Assembly (NCBI GenBank): GCA_021732025.1
Contig: JAKFVU010000002.1
Coordinates: forward strand, 99,989 to 163,988
Reading direction: 5' to 3'
Source: Candidatus Obscuribacterales bacterium
GTDB lineage: Bacteria > Cyanobacteriota > Vampirovibrionia > Obscuribacterales > Obscuribacteraceae
Length of the DNA stretch: 64,000 nucleotides
The notes beneath the pieces were generated by a model, which saw nothing but the letters and a program-made list of their open reading frames with translations, did not search any database and had not been told where the DNA came from. Both the position numbers and the translations under genes were made by a program. Positions 1 through 10,074 of the stretch are shown here, piece by piece (positions within the stretch are counted from its first letter, which is position 1; the number at the start of each line of letters is the position of its first letter).

Positions 1-2
1 TC

Positions 3-3000
3 GAGAAGAAAGAATTGGCTGCTGAAATCGCCGTGGTGCTTTCTAACAATCCCGATTCGTATGCCTTGAAAATTGCTAAGAAGCACAACATTCCCACTGC
101 TAGTGTCGACCACCGCGGTATCTCGCGTAAAGAACACGAGAAGCAAGTTTTTCAGAAATTGAAGAAATTCGCACCTGACTATCTTGTCTTAGCTGGCTAC
201 ATGCGCATCTTATCAGGCGATTTTCTTACCCACTTCAAAGATGACAATGGCTTATATCGTGTCATCAATATTCACCCATCGCTTCTACCCGCATTTCCAG
301 GCAAATCGGCCTACGAAGACGCATTCAACTATGGTGTGAAAATATCTGGTATCACTGTGCACCTTGTAGATGAACAGGTTGATCACGGCCCAATATTGGC
401 ACAAGCAGTTTTTGAACGAAAAGCCGGCGACACTCTAGAGACCTTCCAGGCTCGCGGACTTGAACTAGAACACAAGCTCTTTCCTCAAGTATTGGCTCAA
501 TTAGCAGAGTCAAGCTTAGCGGCCATGACCAACTTAAATGTAGAGAGCGAAGCTGACTTGCCGAAAGCCACTAAAGCTAATGCTCAGAGCGCTGAAACGG
601 CCAATAATAGCGAAACTCTTTGTGTGGCCATAGTTCCCAAATCTAGTGCCTCAGCTGAATCAGGGGCAGACAGCAAGACCATGGCCTTGCCTCTCTATTG
701 GCTAACAGGTGCGAACTTAGAGCAAAGCGAAAAGCTGACCACAGCACTGCAAGAAATATTGGCTGACCAACTTCTAGAAGATGTCTGGTGTGTTGTTTCT
801 AGTGAACGCAGCGCCTGGCTTTCACAGTGGAAAGAACAAGGTTTCAAGTGGTTCGCCGAAAGACAATATTTGCCTGGTGTGACAGATAACTTGGCCCGCA
901 CAGTCGAAGAAGCAATTCGCCTCAGCGGCCTCAAAACTAAAATCAACGTAGCATCCGGTTCAGCTTATCTCTTTGATGATTCTTTCAACATCAAACAAGT
1001 AGAAACTCACTGCCGCTACAGGCACTACCATCCGGTAACCGATAAATTCCGCATCCATGACCTCACGGCTCCGCACTTCACCAAATTACTTGAGTTTCCC
1101 CAAGTGCACTTGCCGTCAACTCCGGATCCAGAAGTTGTAGCCTTAAACTTAAGCGATATTGACTTAGAAAACTTGAGCCGCTCGCGCACCTTGGCCTTAA
1201 ACCTAACTGAGATGCGAGCTATTCGTGAATATTTCGAACAAGCATCTGTCACGGCAGAACGGGCCACCTACGGCCTAAGCCAATGGCCAACAGATGTTGA
1301 ACTTGAAGTTATTGCTCAGACCTGGTCAGAACACTGCAAGCACAAAATCTTCAATGCCATCATTCACGAGAAAAGTGCTCACGTCAAAGCCGTGCAAACC
1401 CTGACCATGAGCATGGCCGGCACCTCCGCCACCAAACCAACCAGAAAGACCGAAGCCCGCACTATCACCAGCTTGTATAAGAGCTACGTGCAAGCGGCCA
1501 CTAAAAAACTAGCAGAGAAAAGGCCAGATTTGTTATCGGTCTTTGTTGACAATGCCGGTGTAATTAAATGGAACGACGATTGGGGTATTTGCTTCAAAGT
1601 TGAAACCCACAATTCACCATCAGCCTTAGAGCCATACGGCGGCGCGCTAACAGGAATACTTGGAGTCAATCGCGACATTCTTGGCACTGGCCTTGGTGCC
1701 AAGCCAATTTGCAACACCGATGTCTTCTGCTTTGCCTATCCAGCCGCAGATTTAGCCAATCGTCCCACCATGCTACCGCCCCAATCAATTATTCAAGGTG
1801 TGCGCAAAGGCGTGCAAGATGGCGGCAATAAGAGTGGCATTCCTACTGTAAACGGTGCTGTCTATTTTCATCCAGGCTACCGCGCTAAGCCGCTAGTGTT
1901 CTGTGGCACCGGTGGTCTCTTGCCCTTAACCGTTGACGGCAAGTGCGGCTATGAGAAACATACTGAAAATGGTGATGCCATCATTATGGTCGGCGGACGA
2001 GTAGGTAAAGACGGCATACATGGTGCCACTTTCTCTTCTGAAGCATTGAACGTAGACTCACCAGTTTCTGCAGTACAAATTGGTGACCCCTTTACGCAAA
2101 AGCGCGTGACCGATTTTATTCTTGAAGCACGAGACCTTGGTTTGATATCGGGTATCACCGATAACGGTGCCGGTGGTCTCTCCTCATCAGTAGGAGAAAT
2201 GGCCCAGATAACTGGTGGTGCCACTCTTGAAGTTGATCACATTCCTCTTAAATATCCGGGTCTAGCCGACTACGAAATTGTCATCTCCGAATCACAAGAG
2301 CGCATGACTTTATCGTCAACAAAAATCGCTGAACTGCAAGAGCTAGCAGAAAAGCACAGTGTTGAGCTAACAGTAGTTGGAAAGTTCGATGACAAAGGTT
2401 TCTTCCGTATCACTAGAGAAGGTAAAACCATTGCCCTGCTCGATCTCAAATTCTTACATGATGGTGCCCCGCGCTTAGAACTTGAGGCGCACTGGCAAGC
2501 ACCAGTGACCATAGATGAAGTGGAGCAACCACCGAAAAAGCTGGGCGAAGCTCTACTTGCTCTTCTTGGTCATGCCAATATCTGTAGCCGCGAGCCAGTA
2601 ATTCGCCAATATGATCACGAAGTACAGGGCGGCAGTGTCATCAAACCACTGATGGGCCCTGACCAGACAGCTCCATGTGACGCAGCTGTGATTCAACCCC
2701 TACTGAGTGAATCTACTGGCTTGGCGGTTTCAAATGGTATGTGTCCGCAGTTAAGTGATTTTGACTCTCATCTGATGGCAATCTGTGCCGTTGACGAAGC
2801 CGTACGCAACGCCGTATGTGTGGGAGCCGACCCCAATAGCTTAGCTCTGCTCGATAATTTCTGCTGGCCCGACCCCGTAGTATCGAAGTCAAACCCAGAC
2901 GGCAAGCGCAAACTAGCCCAACTGGTTCAGGCCTGCGAAGGTCTCTATGACGCGGTGCTAGCCTATAATGCTCCGCTAATTTCGGGCAAAGACAGCATGA

Positions 3001-3695
3001 AGAATGACTTTGACGATGGCACCGTGCGCATCTCCATTCCTCCAACCTTACTGGTCTCGGCCATAGGCAAAGTGCCCGACATCGAGCAAGTGGTCACCAT
3101 GGAGTTCAAATCAGAGGGTGACCACATCTTCTTGGTCTCGGCTGGCGCTCTTGGTCTAGCCGCCACCACCTATGCTGGCAACATGAATTGGACCTCGTCG
3201 CTGCTTCCAGAACTAAATCTCGAACAAGCGGCTCTCTTGTACCAAACAATATTTAGTGCCATGCAAAGCAATCTGATTGAATCGTGCCACGATCTATCAG
3301 AAGGCGGCCTAGCCGTTACCGTGAGCGAGTGCATCATCGGTAGTGATTTAGGAGCCGAACTTAACTCTGAAGCAGTGGTGACAGCAGCCGAAAATGGTGC
3401 CAGATTCCACGACATGTTGCGCGAGCGCATGGACGTCGCCCTCTTTGCCGAAGGGCCAGCTAGACTGCTAGTGAGCGTATCGCCTGCCAATGTCGAAGCT
3501 TGGTTAGCCCTGTGGCCAGAGCATAAAGAACTGGCAAGTGACAGCAAAATATCTGTAGTAGAAATCGGTAAAGTTACCGAATCAGGTCTAAAGCTTGTAG
3601 ACAAAGCCAGAAAAAGCGATTTAATCGATCTCGACAACGCCACCCTAAAACAAGCCTGGCAAGCAACTCTCCCCTTTGAAGAGGACTTCAAATGA
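3..3695 (+). CDS. purN-purL: PurN-PurL fusion (GAR transformylase + FGAM synthase), 5' partial
   Basis: Joins two purine biosynthesis steps: formylation of GAR with 10-formyl-THF (PurN) and ATP-dependent amidation of FGAR (PurL). The open frame enters from the window edge, and about 20-25 N-terminal PurN residues are probably missing. PurN fills about the first 175 visible residues, with the catalytic NIHPSLLP motif and the later VDHGPIL aspartate. A linker of about 50 residues leads into a PurS-like segment (residues ~225-370). The PurL synthetase core follows, with WSEHCKHK, ETHNSPSALEPYGGA, SGKDSMKND and DLSEGGLA. No glutaminase domain is fused; that is supplied by the next gene, purQ, whose ATG overlaps this stop (ATGA). 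Fusion of PurN to PurL is unusual and I see no frameshift at the junction. Confidence 0.93.
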   Translation, partial: EKKELAAEIAVVLSNNPDSYALKIAKKHNIPTASVDHRGISRKEHEKQVFQKLKKFAPDYLVLAGYMRILSGDFLTHFKDDNGLYRVINIHPSLLPAFPGKSAYEDAFNYGVKISGITVHLVDEQVDHGPILAQAVFERKAGDTLETFQARGLELEHKLFPQVLAQLAESSLAAMTNLNVESEADLPKATKANAQSAETANNSETLCVAIVPKSSASAESGADSKTMALPLYWLTGANLEQSEKLTTALQEILADQLLEDVWCVVSSERSAWLSQWKEQGFKWFAERQYLPGVTDNLARTVEEAIRLSGLKTKINVASGSAYLFDDSFNIKQVETHCRYRHYHPVTDKFRIHDLTAPHFTKLLEFPQVHLPSTPDPEVVALNLSDIDLENLSRSRTLALNLTEMRAIREYFEQASVTAERATYGLSQWPTDVELEVIAQTWSEHCKHKIFNAIIHEKSAHVKAVQTLTMSMAGTSATKPTRKTEARTITSLYKSYVQAATKKLAEKRPDLLSVFVDNAGVIKWNDDWGICFKVETHNSPSALEPYGGALTGILGVNRDILGTGLGAKPICNTDVFCFAYPAADLANRPTMLPPQSIIQGVRKGVQDGGNKSGIPTVNGAVYFHPGYRAKPLVFCGTGGLLPLTVDGKCGYEKHTENGDAIIMVGGRVGKDGIHGATFSSEALNVDSPVSAVQIGDPFTQKRVTDFILEARDLGLISGITDNGAGGLSSSVGEMAQITGGATLEVDHIPLKYPGLADYEIVISESQERMTLSSTKIAELQELAEKHSVELTVVGKFDDKGFFRITREGKTIALLDLKFLHDGAPRLELEAHWQAPVTIDEVEQPPKKLGEALLALLGHANICSREPVIRQYDHEVQGGSVIKPLMGPDQTAPCDAAVIQPLLSESTGLAVSNGMCPQLSDFDSHLMAICAVDEAVRNAVCVGADPNSLALLDNFCWPDPVVSKSNPDGKRKLAQLVQACEGLYDAVLAYNAPLISGKDSMKNDFDDGTVRISIPPTLLVSAIGKVPDIEQVVTMEFKSEGDHIFLVSAGALGLAATTYAGNMNWTSSLLPELNLEQAALLYQTIFSAMQSNLIESCHDLSEGGLAVTVSECIIGSDLGAELNSEAVVTAAENGARFHDMLRERMDVALFAEGPARLLVSVSPANVEAWLALWPEHKELASDSKISVVEIGKVTESGLKLVDKARKSDLIDLDNATLKQAWQATLPFEEDFK

Positions 3696-4468
3696 TCAGG
3701 CCAAGAGCGATTGTGCTCAGCGGAGACGGAATTAATTGCAGCAACGAAACTGCGTTTGCTCTAGAGCAAGCTGGTTTTGAAGCGGTAATAAGTCACACCA
3801 GTGAACTATTGGCTAAGCCCAAGCAGCTGCTCAAGTCAGAGCTGTTGGCACTGCCTGGTGGCTTTTCTTTCGGCGACGAAATTGCCAGCGGCAAAGTACT
3901 AGCAGTGAAGATTAGACACCGCATGCTTGAAGTGTTGCACTCATACATTGAAAAAGGCAACCTAGTTCTCGGCATCTGCAATGGCTTTCAGACCCTGGTT
4001 CAACTAGGTCTTTTGCCCAGTTCTGAAGAAGGTAGCGAGAGTATAGTCAGCCTCACCCATAACTCTGGCGGTCGGTTCATAAACCGCTGGGTGGAGATGA
4101 CAGTCAATGCAGACAGTGCTAGCAAAACAAGTAGCCCATTTTTCAAAGGACTAGACAAAATCAGTCTGCCCATCAGGCATGGCGAAGGTCGCATACAAGT
4201 GAGACCAGACGCCAAAGACGAGGCAGTCGCCATCGTTAACGAGCGCGCCGCTCTAAACTATGACGAAGATGTAAACGGCAGCTTTGAGAAAATAGCTGCT
4301 CTCACAAATGGTAAAGGCAATGTGCTCGGCCTCATGCCCCACCCTGAAGCCTACATTCGCCATTCGCAACATCCCGCTTTTCCTTCACTGAAGCGTAAGG
4401 GCATCACCTTCGAAAGCATGCCAGACGGATTGGCCATTCTCAAAAATGCTCACGCCTCACTAAGCTAG
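3692..4468 (+). CDS. purQ: FGAM synthase glutaminase subunit PurQ
   Basis: Class I glutamine amidotransferase that feeds ammonia to PurL. 258 residues, a normal length for a separate PurQ. The nucleophile cysteine lies in GICNGFQ (about residue 95), preceded by the PGGFSFGDEIASGK loop, and the catalytic His and Glu lie in LMPHPEAY near the C-terminus. The start ATG overlaps the purL stop by 4 nt, so the two subunits are probably translationally coupled and made in equal amounts. It is followed 8 nt later by purM. Confidence 0.95.
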   Translation: MIRPRAIVLSGDGINCSNETAFALEQAGFEAVISHTSELLAKPKQLLKSELLALPGGFSFGDEIASGKVLAVKIRHRMLEVLHSYIEKGNLVLGICNGFQTLVQLGLLPSSEEGSESIVSLTHNSGGRFINRWVEMTVNADSASKTSSPFFKGLDKISLPIRHGEGRIQVRPDAKDEAVAIVNERAALNYDEDVNGSFEKIAALTNGKGNVLGLMPHPEAYIRHSQHPAFPSLKRKGITFESMPDGLAILKNAHASLS

Positions 4469-4476
4469 GAAATAAA

Positions 4477-5466
4477 ATGACTCCCGAAAAACAAACCTAC
4501 GCAGCAGCAGGAGTCGACATCGACAAGGCCGATCGCTTCGTCGACCGCCTGAAGAAAATTGCCCGGCGCAAAGAGCATGAAGCCATGTGGCAAGCGGCTG
4601 GCGGCTATGCTGCGGTCTATCCTAGTTATAGCGGCAACGGCATCGCCGTCACTACTGACGGTGTGGGCACCAAGCTCTTGGTGGCACATAAGCTGAAAAA
4701 GTTTGACACTATCGGCATCGACCTCGTGGCTATGTGCGCCAACGATTTAATTTGTGTGGGCGCCACGCCAAACATTTTTCTTGATTATTTTGCGGTAGGA
4801 AAACTTGACGATACTGCTGACGCGATAATGGCAGGCATAGTGGCTGGTTGCGACCAAACAGGTATGCTCTTAGTCGGTGGCGAAACCGCTGAAATGCCAG
4901 GTGTCTACGAGCACGGCCACTTTGACTTAGCCGGATTCGCCGTCGGTCAAGTGCGCCAAGAAGAGCTTCTTACCGGAAGCGAAATTGCTCCGGGCCAGAA
5001 ATTAATTGGTGTAGCTTCAAGTGGCATTCACTCAAACGGGCTCTCACTAGCAAGAAAAGTATTGCCCGACAACGATGAAACTTATTTAGCTCTTCTCACT
5101 CCAACAGAGCTCTATGTCAAAGCAGTGATGGAAATATTGGACAAACATCGCAGCAGCGTTAAAGGTATAGCCCACATCACCGGTGGTGGCTGGACTAATT
5201 TGTTTAGGCTAAATAGCGAAGTCGGTTTCGTCATCGACAATGCCCTGCCAGTGCCTGCCATCCTCACGGCCATTAGTGAGCATGTCAATGAAGAAGAGAT
5301 GTACAAAACCTTCAACATGGGCATGGGTCTAGCTTTGATAATCGAAGGCGCTAGTGAACCAATTATCGAAATATTTGAAAAGCATAAAATGAAAGCACAG
5401 ACAGTAGGGCACGTTAACGAACGTGCCAAAACACTTAGTATCTCGAATCTAACAATTAGTGGATGA
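4477..5466 (+). CDS. purM: AIR synthetase PurM
   Basis: Phosphoribosylformylglycinamidine cyclo-ligase, the step directly after PurL/PurQ. 329 residues, typical. Family signatures are clear: TDGVGTKLL near the N-terminus, then GIDLVAMCANDLICVGA, VGGETAEMPGVY, and GVASSGIHSNGLSLAR. The ribosome binding site overlaps the purQ stop (taggaaataaaATG). Third gene of the purine operon. Confidence 0.95.
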   Translation: MTPEKQTYAAAGVDIDKADRFVDRLKKIARRKEHEAMWQAAGGYAAVYPSYSGNGIAVTTDGVGTKLLVAHKLKKFDTIGIDLVAMCANDLICVGATPNIFLDYFAVGKLDDTADAIMAGIVAGCDQTGMLLVGGETAEMPGVYEHGHFDLAGFAVGQVRQEELLTGSEIAPGQKLIGVASSGIHSNGLSLARKVLPDNDETYLALLTPTELYVKAVMEILDKHRSSVKGIAHITGGGWTNLFRLNSEVGFVIDNALPVPAILTAISEHVNEEEMYKTFNMGMGLALIIEGASEPIIEIFEKHKMKAQTVGHVNERAKTLSISNLTISG

Positions 5467-5495
5467 CACTAAATGGCTACGCAAGGAAATCAACA

Positions 5496-7112
5496 ATGAA
5501 AACCGTACTAGTTAGCGTTACCGACAAAACCGGCCTCGACAACTTCATAACTCGCCTAGAGCGCTTCGACACTCTGCGGCTGATAGGCACAACCAGCACA
5601 GCTAAGTATTTAGAAGAAAAAGGCTTCAAGTGCACCAAGGTTGAAGAGTTGACAGGCTTCCCTGAAATTCTCTCTGGCCGCGTCAAAACATTGCACCCTA
5701 AAGTATTTGCCGGCATTCTCGCTAGACCAATCACTGAAGACCGCAGCTGTTTGGCTGAAATGGAAATTTCAGAAATCGACTTAGTTGTGGTCAATCTCTA
5801 TGCCTTTGAAGATGCCTTGAAAAAAGACCTAGCTGAGCAACCGATGGTTGAACAGATTGATGTAGGCGGCGTTGCTCTGCTGAGAGCAGCAGCTAAGAAT
5901 TTCGAGCGCGTAGCTGTTATTAATGAACCTAGCCAATACGATAGTGTTATTGCCGCGATGGACGCTAACAAAGGCGAGATTCCTCTAGCCTTCCGCAGAA
6001 AGTTGGCTTATCAAGCATTCGCCCGCACAGCCAGCTATGACCAAAGTATTTCTACTTACTTAGGCAAGCTAGTGCAAAGTGAAAGTTCAGATAAAGGCTC
6101 AGCAAAAGATGCTAGCGAAGCTTCAGTGCCAGACTTTGCCGATAAGCTCACTATCAACCTCAAGCGCCAAGAGACTCTGCGCTACGGTGAAAATCCTCAC
6201 CAAGCAGCGGCTTGGTACCAGCTAGAAAGCCCCATTTCAGTTCCGGGTCTAACATCAGAACTGCAAGCTTTCCCACCATTTGAACAATTGCAAGGCAAAG
6301 AAATGTCTTCCAATAACATCACTGATACTTACGCTCTAGTCAAAATATTGCGTGAGTTAGTGGCACCAGCAGTGGTTGTCATCAAACATAATAACCCGTG
6401 CGGTGTGGCCCAAGCGAAAACTCTTGCTGAAGCATACGAACTAGCCTACGAATGCGACCCGATGTCAGCCTTTGGTGGCGTCTATGGCTTCACCGGCAAA
6501 GTCGATGCCGCCCTGGCAGAGCGCATCACCCGCAACTTTGTAGAAATTGTTCTTGCTCCTGAATATGACGAAGCCGCTCTTGAAGTATTCAAGAAAAAGA
6601 AAAATGTACGCGTTCTCAAAAGTACAGTTGACACAAAATTGGCTAAGCAGCGCGACTATAAACTGAAGCATCTATCAGATTATGGCTTCCTTTTAGAAGT
6701 CGACCAAGACGCTCCAGTTGAAGCCAGTACATTTACCTGCGTCACTGAGAAGAAGCCAGACCCAGCCTTGCAAAAAGACATTGCCTTCACTTGGTCGGTG
6801 GTCAAGCACCTAACTTCAAATGCCATATTCGTCGCTAAAGACGGCCTCTCGCTCGGTTTCGGCATCGGCCAAACCAGCCGCATCGCCAGTACCGGAATCG
6901 CCCTGCGTCAAGCCGGGGAGAAATCAAAAGGTGCTGTTATGGCTAGCGAAGCATTCTTGCCAGCAACAGACAATATTGAAGCAGCAGCGGAAGCAGGTAT
7001 CGCCGTCATCATTCAACCCGGTGGCAGTATCAAAGACGCTGATGTCATCGCCGCCTGCAACAAGGCCGGAATTGCCATGGTCTTCACGGGCCAACGCTGC
7101 TTCAAGCACTAA
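5496..7112 (+). CDS. purH: Bifunctional AICAR transformylase/IMP cyclohydrolase PurH
   Basis: Catalyses the last two steps to IMP; the transformylase half uses 10-formyl-THF. The N-terminal MGS-like cyclohydrolase domain holds LSGRVKTLHPKVFAG. The C-terminal domain holds LRYGENPHQAAAWY, VIKHNNPCGVA and the usual ending TGQRCFKH. An upstream in-frame ATG overlaps the purM stop (position 5463). I prefer 5496 because aaggaaa sits 6 nt before it and the protein then starts directly at the conserved beta strand (538 residues). Confidence 0.94.
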   Translation: MKTVLVSVTDKTGLDNFITRLERFDTLRLIGTTSTAKYLEEKGFKCTKVEELTGFPEILSGRVKTLHPKVFAGILARPITEDRSCLAEMEISEIDLVVVNLYAFEDALKKDLAEQPMVEQIDVGGVALLRAAAKNFERVAVINEPSQYDSVIAAMDANKGEIPLAFRRKLAYQAFARTASYDQSISTYLGKLVQSESSDKGSAKDASEASVPDFADKLTINLKRQETLRYGENPHQAAAWYQLESPISVPGLTSELQAFPPFEQLQGKEMSSNNITDTYALVKILRELVAPAVVVIKHNNPCGVAQAKTLAEAYELAYECDPMSAFGGVYGFTGKVDAALAERITRNFVEIVLAPEYDEAALEVFKKKKNVRVLKSTVDTKLAKQRDYKLKHLSDYGFLLEVDQDAPVEASTFTCVTEKKPDPALQKDIAFTWSVVKHLTSNAIFVAKDGLSLGFGIGQTSRIASTGIALRQAGEKSKGAVMASEAFLPATDNIEAAAEAGIAVIIQPGGSIKDADVIAACNKAGIAMVFTGQRCFKH

Positions 7113-7140
7113 CTCAAAACTACTGATTGGGAGACATAGA

Positions 7141-8091
7141 ATGAAAACTGGAAGTAGCAAAAAAATCGGAACTACCCTTGCGGCAATTTTGACACTTGCT
7201 GCTTCCAGTTTTCTTATCCCTTCAGCAGAAGCCAAAAAGAGCGCACCAAGAAAAATGAGTGACGATATCGAAAAGCTTGAGAATGTCAGCTATATGCCAG
7301 GGCAACCAAATGCTGACGATCGCGCACACATGTTCTGTCTCTACACACCAAAAGCACCAGCTGGTAAAAGCTTTCCCCTAATCATCTATGTTCATGGTGG
7401 CGGCTGGACCTCAAGACCAAACTCAATACCCCGCTGGGTACCCGACTTTGTTCGCAAGGGCTATGGCGTGGCCATAGTTTATTATCGCCTAGCCCAAGAA
7501 GGCATCTTCTCTTCTCAAATTGAGGACCTCAACACCGCTCTGCGCTATTTCAAAGGTAATGCCGACAAACTGCACATAGATACTAACCATATTGGCCTCT
7601 GGGGCCATTCAGCCGGTGGCCATCTGGTTGCCTTAATGGGTGCCTCAGCCAATAGCCCAGCCCTAGACATCGGCGGAGACAAAACTATCTCGCGTGACGT
7701 GCAGGCAGTCTGCGATTTTTCCGGACCGGCAAACTTGTATGATTTGGGCACGAAGAAGTATCCCAAGATGGAATGGGATACAGTCAGCCCTACTTCTTCT
7801 CTGTCACTACTTTTAGGTGGCACAGCCTCAACTCAAAAAGCTCGCGCACTTGAAGCAAGCCCCGACACTTATGTCTCTCCTGGTGACCCTCCTTTCTTGG
7901 TCATGCATGGCGAAAACGACAAGGTCGTGCCCGTGGAGCAAAGCGACGATCTAGTGGCAGCATTGAAGAAAGCAAACGTCGATACTACTTATATTCGCCT
8001 TCCTCATGAAGGTCACGACATCGAACATAGCAAAAATATCGAAACTGCTCGCAAGTTCTTTGATAAGCACTTGAAGGGCGATAAGCACTAG
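7141..8091 (+). CDS. Exported alpha/beta-hydrolase (carboxylesterase-like)
   Basis: Predicted secreted esterase of the BD-FAE/acetyl-esterase type, 316 residues. Residues 1-36 form a signal peptide (basic start, hydrophobic core, ending AEA). Family marks are the oxyanion motif YVHGGGW, nucleophile elbow GHSAGG, acid region HGENDKVVP and terminal histidine in LPHEGHD. The open frame extends 321 nt further upstream, but that part overlaps purH. The ATG at 7141 has a gggag site and begins the signal peptide. Only 28 nt separate it from purH, so it may be co-transcribed, although no purine role is apparent. Substrate unknown. Confidence 0.85.
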   Translation: MKTGSSKKIGTTLAAILTLAASSFLIPSAEAKKSAPRKMSDDIEKLENVSYMPGQPNADDRAHMFCLYTPKAPAGKSFPLIIYVHGGGWTSRPNSIPRWVPDFVRKGYGVAIVYYRLAQEGIFSSQIEDLNTALRYFKGNADKLHIDTNHIGLWGHSAGGHLVALMGASANSPALDIGGDKTISRDVQAVCDFSGPANLYDLGTKKYPKMEWDTVSPTSSLSLLLGGTASTQKARALEASPDTYVSPGDPPFLVMHGENDKVVPVEQSDDLVAALKKANVDTTYIRLPHEGHDIEHSKNIETARKFFDKHLKGDKH

Positions 8092-8096
8092 GGACA

Positions 8097-8114
8097 GATT
8101 TTCTCGGAAAAATC
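8097..8114 (+). terminator. Possible terminator after the purine operon
   Basis: A 6-bp perfect stem (gatttt/aaaatc, 6-nt loop) begins 5 nt after the esterase stop and is followed by a T-rich run (tttatttttg). The stem is AT-rich, so the call is weak. The left arm can alternatively pair over 9 bp with gagaaaatc at 8163-8171 in this convergent intergenic region. Confidence 0.35.
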
Positions 8115-8202
8115 GCGCTGTTTATTTTTGTATTTTCCATGCAATAAATGTCAGACTTTCTTGAGAAAATCGGACATTTTATAAGGCAGTTCGCGAAGAC
8201 TA

Positions 8203-9231
8203 TCAAATATAAGCATTGTGGCCTGCTCCGCCGAGAGTCGTCAACGGCAAGCCGAACTTAGCCTCTCGACTTCCCTGATCAACAATAGTTCTTACTCTAA
8301 GTTCATTAGGCGAAGGCGTACTGAGAATACACGGACATAATTGAATACACTCCGAATGAGTTTCCCAGTATTTTCTCAACTGCAAAGCTTTGGCGTCATT
8401 CGAGTAATAGCTAACAACGAGTTCTTTTCGCACAAGCTGATAAGAAGCGGCATAGCCAATTGGCCTGCGGTCAGAATACAAACTATCATTAGCCGGATCG
8501 CCAATACTATTTGCCATCACAGCGCTATCCCCTTTCGCTTTGGTTGTATCTCGAAGTACAAATAAAGTAGCTGAGCGGGGAATGGCTTTCCACAGAAGAG
8601 GCTTGAGAAGCGCGGCCTGTGGCTCACCATTTTTAGACCTCTGCAAAACTGCTGTCAAATATGTTAGGTCCGTAGCCCAAAGTACTACATCTTTCTGTGG
8701 TGAACAGAAGTAGAAAGGAAGTAGATCATCTTGCATTTGCCTCTGAAAGCACAACAACTCTACGCCCTGCACTAATGTTTTACTACTGCAATTTGCTCGC
8801 GCAAAAGCAAGCATTTGCGAGCTACTAACAGGAGATGATTTATCAACAAGAAGAATGGAGCAGCCATCAAAGGGGAACACTCCGAGATTCTTAGGACGAC
8901 GAAAATTGCATGATCCTGCCACAACTCGATTGAATTTGACACCGTCCCACCAGGCATAGTCGGGAAATAAACTTCCAATGCTCGTCATGCGATGCGCAAA
9001 AGATGTTGGCGTAGGTTCCGGGTATTTGGTTTTAACGTCAACTGTTACTGGCGTCTGGGTAACGATGAGAGTTTCAGTATTTGCCGGCAACCAACGGATG
9101 AATTCTGCCACAGGCTCTTCCAACCCCATAGAAAACTTTGGCAAAGCCTTGTTATCAACTTTGACTGGAGCGGCATAGGCTTGACTGCATGCCAAAACCC
9201 ATAGAGTGACGACAACCAATTTCAATTTCAA
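8203..9231 (-). CDS. Exported protein of unknown function
   Basis: 342 residues with a clear signal peptide (MKLKLVV start, hydrophobic core, AYAA cleavage). I do not recognise the family. The mature part has several cysteines, including a CIQLCPC cluster near the C-terminus, which suggests disulfides in an extracytoplasmic protein. The start is TTG at 9231, supported by ggaga 7 nt upstream; the next in-frame choices would cut into the signal peptide. It converges with the esterase gene and diverges from the membrane protein at 9402. Confidence 0.7.
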   Translation of the reverse strand: MKLKLVVVTLWVLACSQAYAAPVKVDNKALPKFSMGLEEPVAEFIRWLPANTETLIVTQTPVTVDVKTKYPEPTPTSFAHRMTSIGSLFPDYAWWDGVKFNRVVAGSCNFRRPKNLGVFPFDGCSILLVDKSSPVSSSQMLAFARANCSSKTLVQGVELLCFQRQMQDDLLPFYFCSPQKDVVLWATDLTYLTAVLQRSKNGEPQAALLKPLLWKAIPRSATLFVLRDTTKAKGDSAVMANSIGDPANDSLYSDRRPIGYAASYQLVRKELVVSYYSNDAKALQLRKYWETHSECIQLCPCILSTPSPNELRVRTIVDQGSREAKFGLPLTTLGGAGHNAYI

Positions 9232-9401
9232 GTTTTTTCTCCAGAATGACCTGCAGTCATCCTAGCGACCTACCAACTAATTTCCGCACCAGGGAAAACA
9301 CTTCGGCCACTGTGGGTAGTACATGTCGGCATCACTGCGGTCGACTATATTAATTACTACGCTAGTTCAAATTATCCTCTGGTATTTTTAGAGAGTAAGA
9401 A

Positions 9402-10070
9402 ATGTTTGAAAAGTTTCTCGCTAAAACGGGCAATGCCTTGCACTGGCTGATGATACTTTTCGTTTTTCAAGGGATCATCGGAGGATTTTCAATCCACCAA
9501 GGATATTGGCAAATTGATTCACCATGGGCGGTTAACTTTCTAAACTATGCGAAGCAGGCATTGAGATTATTCATATGCTATCGCCTAATAAAACCTGCCG
9601 GCGTTCAGGATATCAAGGCTTTAATCATTCTATTTCTAATACCAAGTAGTAGTGTCTTTTATGCCTGTTTCAACAATTTAGACATTGAAATTGCCTTAAT
9701 TACCTGCCGGTGGCATCGATACTCGAGAATTCCTGCCGCACTCTGGGTGGCCTTAAGCTGCACGATTTGGTGCCATTGGCCAGCCTACATATTGGGTTGC
9801 AACCTGTCTACTTATTTGACGACCAAGGAAGGAGTGTTCGTCGGCACAACCGATGGTATCTATAATCTATACAAATATCCCAGGCACTATCAAGCTAAAG
9901 GCTATCCCTATGCTCTGTTCCGAGAGCTAACTTTATTTCCCGGAGTCAAGCTGGTCAAAGACTTAGATGACTGCCTAAGCAAAGGTGCTGTATCGGTCAG
10001 ACGGTCAGAAGATGGAAATTATCATATCGAAGGTGGCGTCCCATTTACGAAACAGCGATCTAAATATTGA
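9402..10070 (+). CDS. Integral membrane protein of unknown function
   Basis: 222 residues. I see about four hydrophobic segments (roughly residues 12-30, 45-62, 70-88 and 105-130), then a polar C-terminal part of about 85 residues with no motif I know. gagagtaag precedes the ATG. It ends 4 nt before the convergent stop of the next gene. No enzymatic or transport motif visible. Confidence 0.6.
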   Translation: MFEKFLAKTGNALHWLMILFVFQGIIGGFSIHQGYWQIDSPWAVNFLNYAKQALRLFICYRLIKPAGVQDIKALIILFLIPSSSVFYACFNNLDIEIALITCRWHRYSRIPAALWVALSCTIWCHWPAYILGCNLSTYLTTKEGVFVGTTDGIYNLYKYPRHYQAKGYPYALFRELTLFPGVKLVKDLDDCLSKGAVSVRRSEDGNYHIEGGVPFTKQRSKY

Positions 10071-10074
10071 CGTC

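Noticed and set aside
695..946. Minus-strand frame inside the PurL coding region, with many similar ones along the window
   Set aside because: Antisense shadows of strongly supported genes, with no ribosome binding site or protein family.
6820..7140. Upstream extension of the esterase frame
   Set aside because: Overlaps purH in another frame; the ATG at 7141 starts a signal peptide behind a good ribosome binding site.
9232..9401. tRNA or other RNA gene in the divergent gap
   Set aside because: No T-arm-like GGTTCGA sequence or cloverleaf could be drawn.
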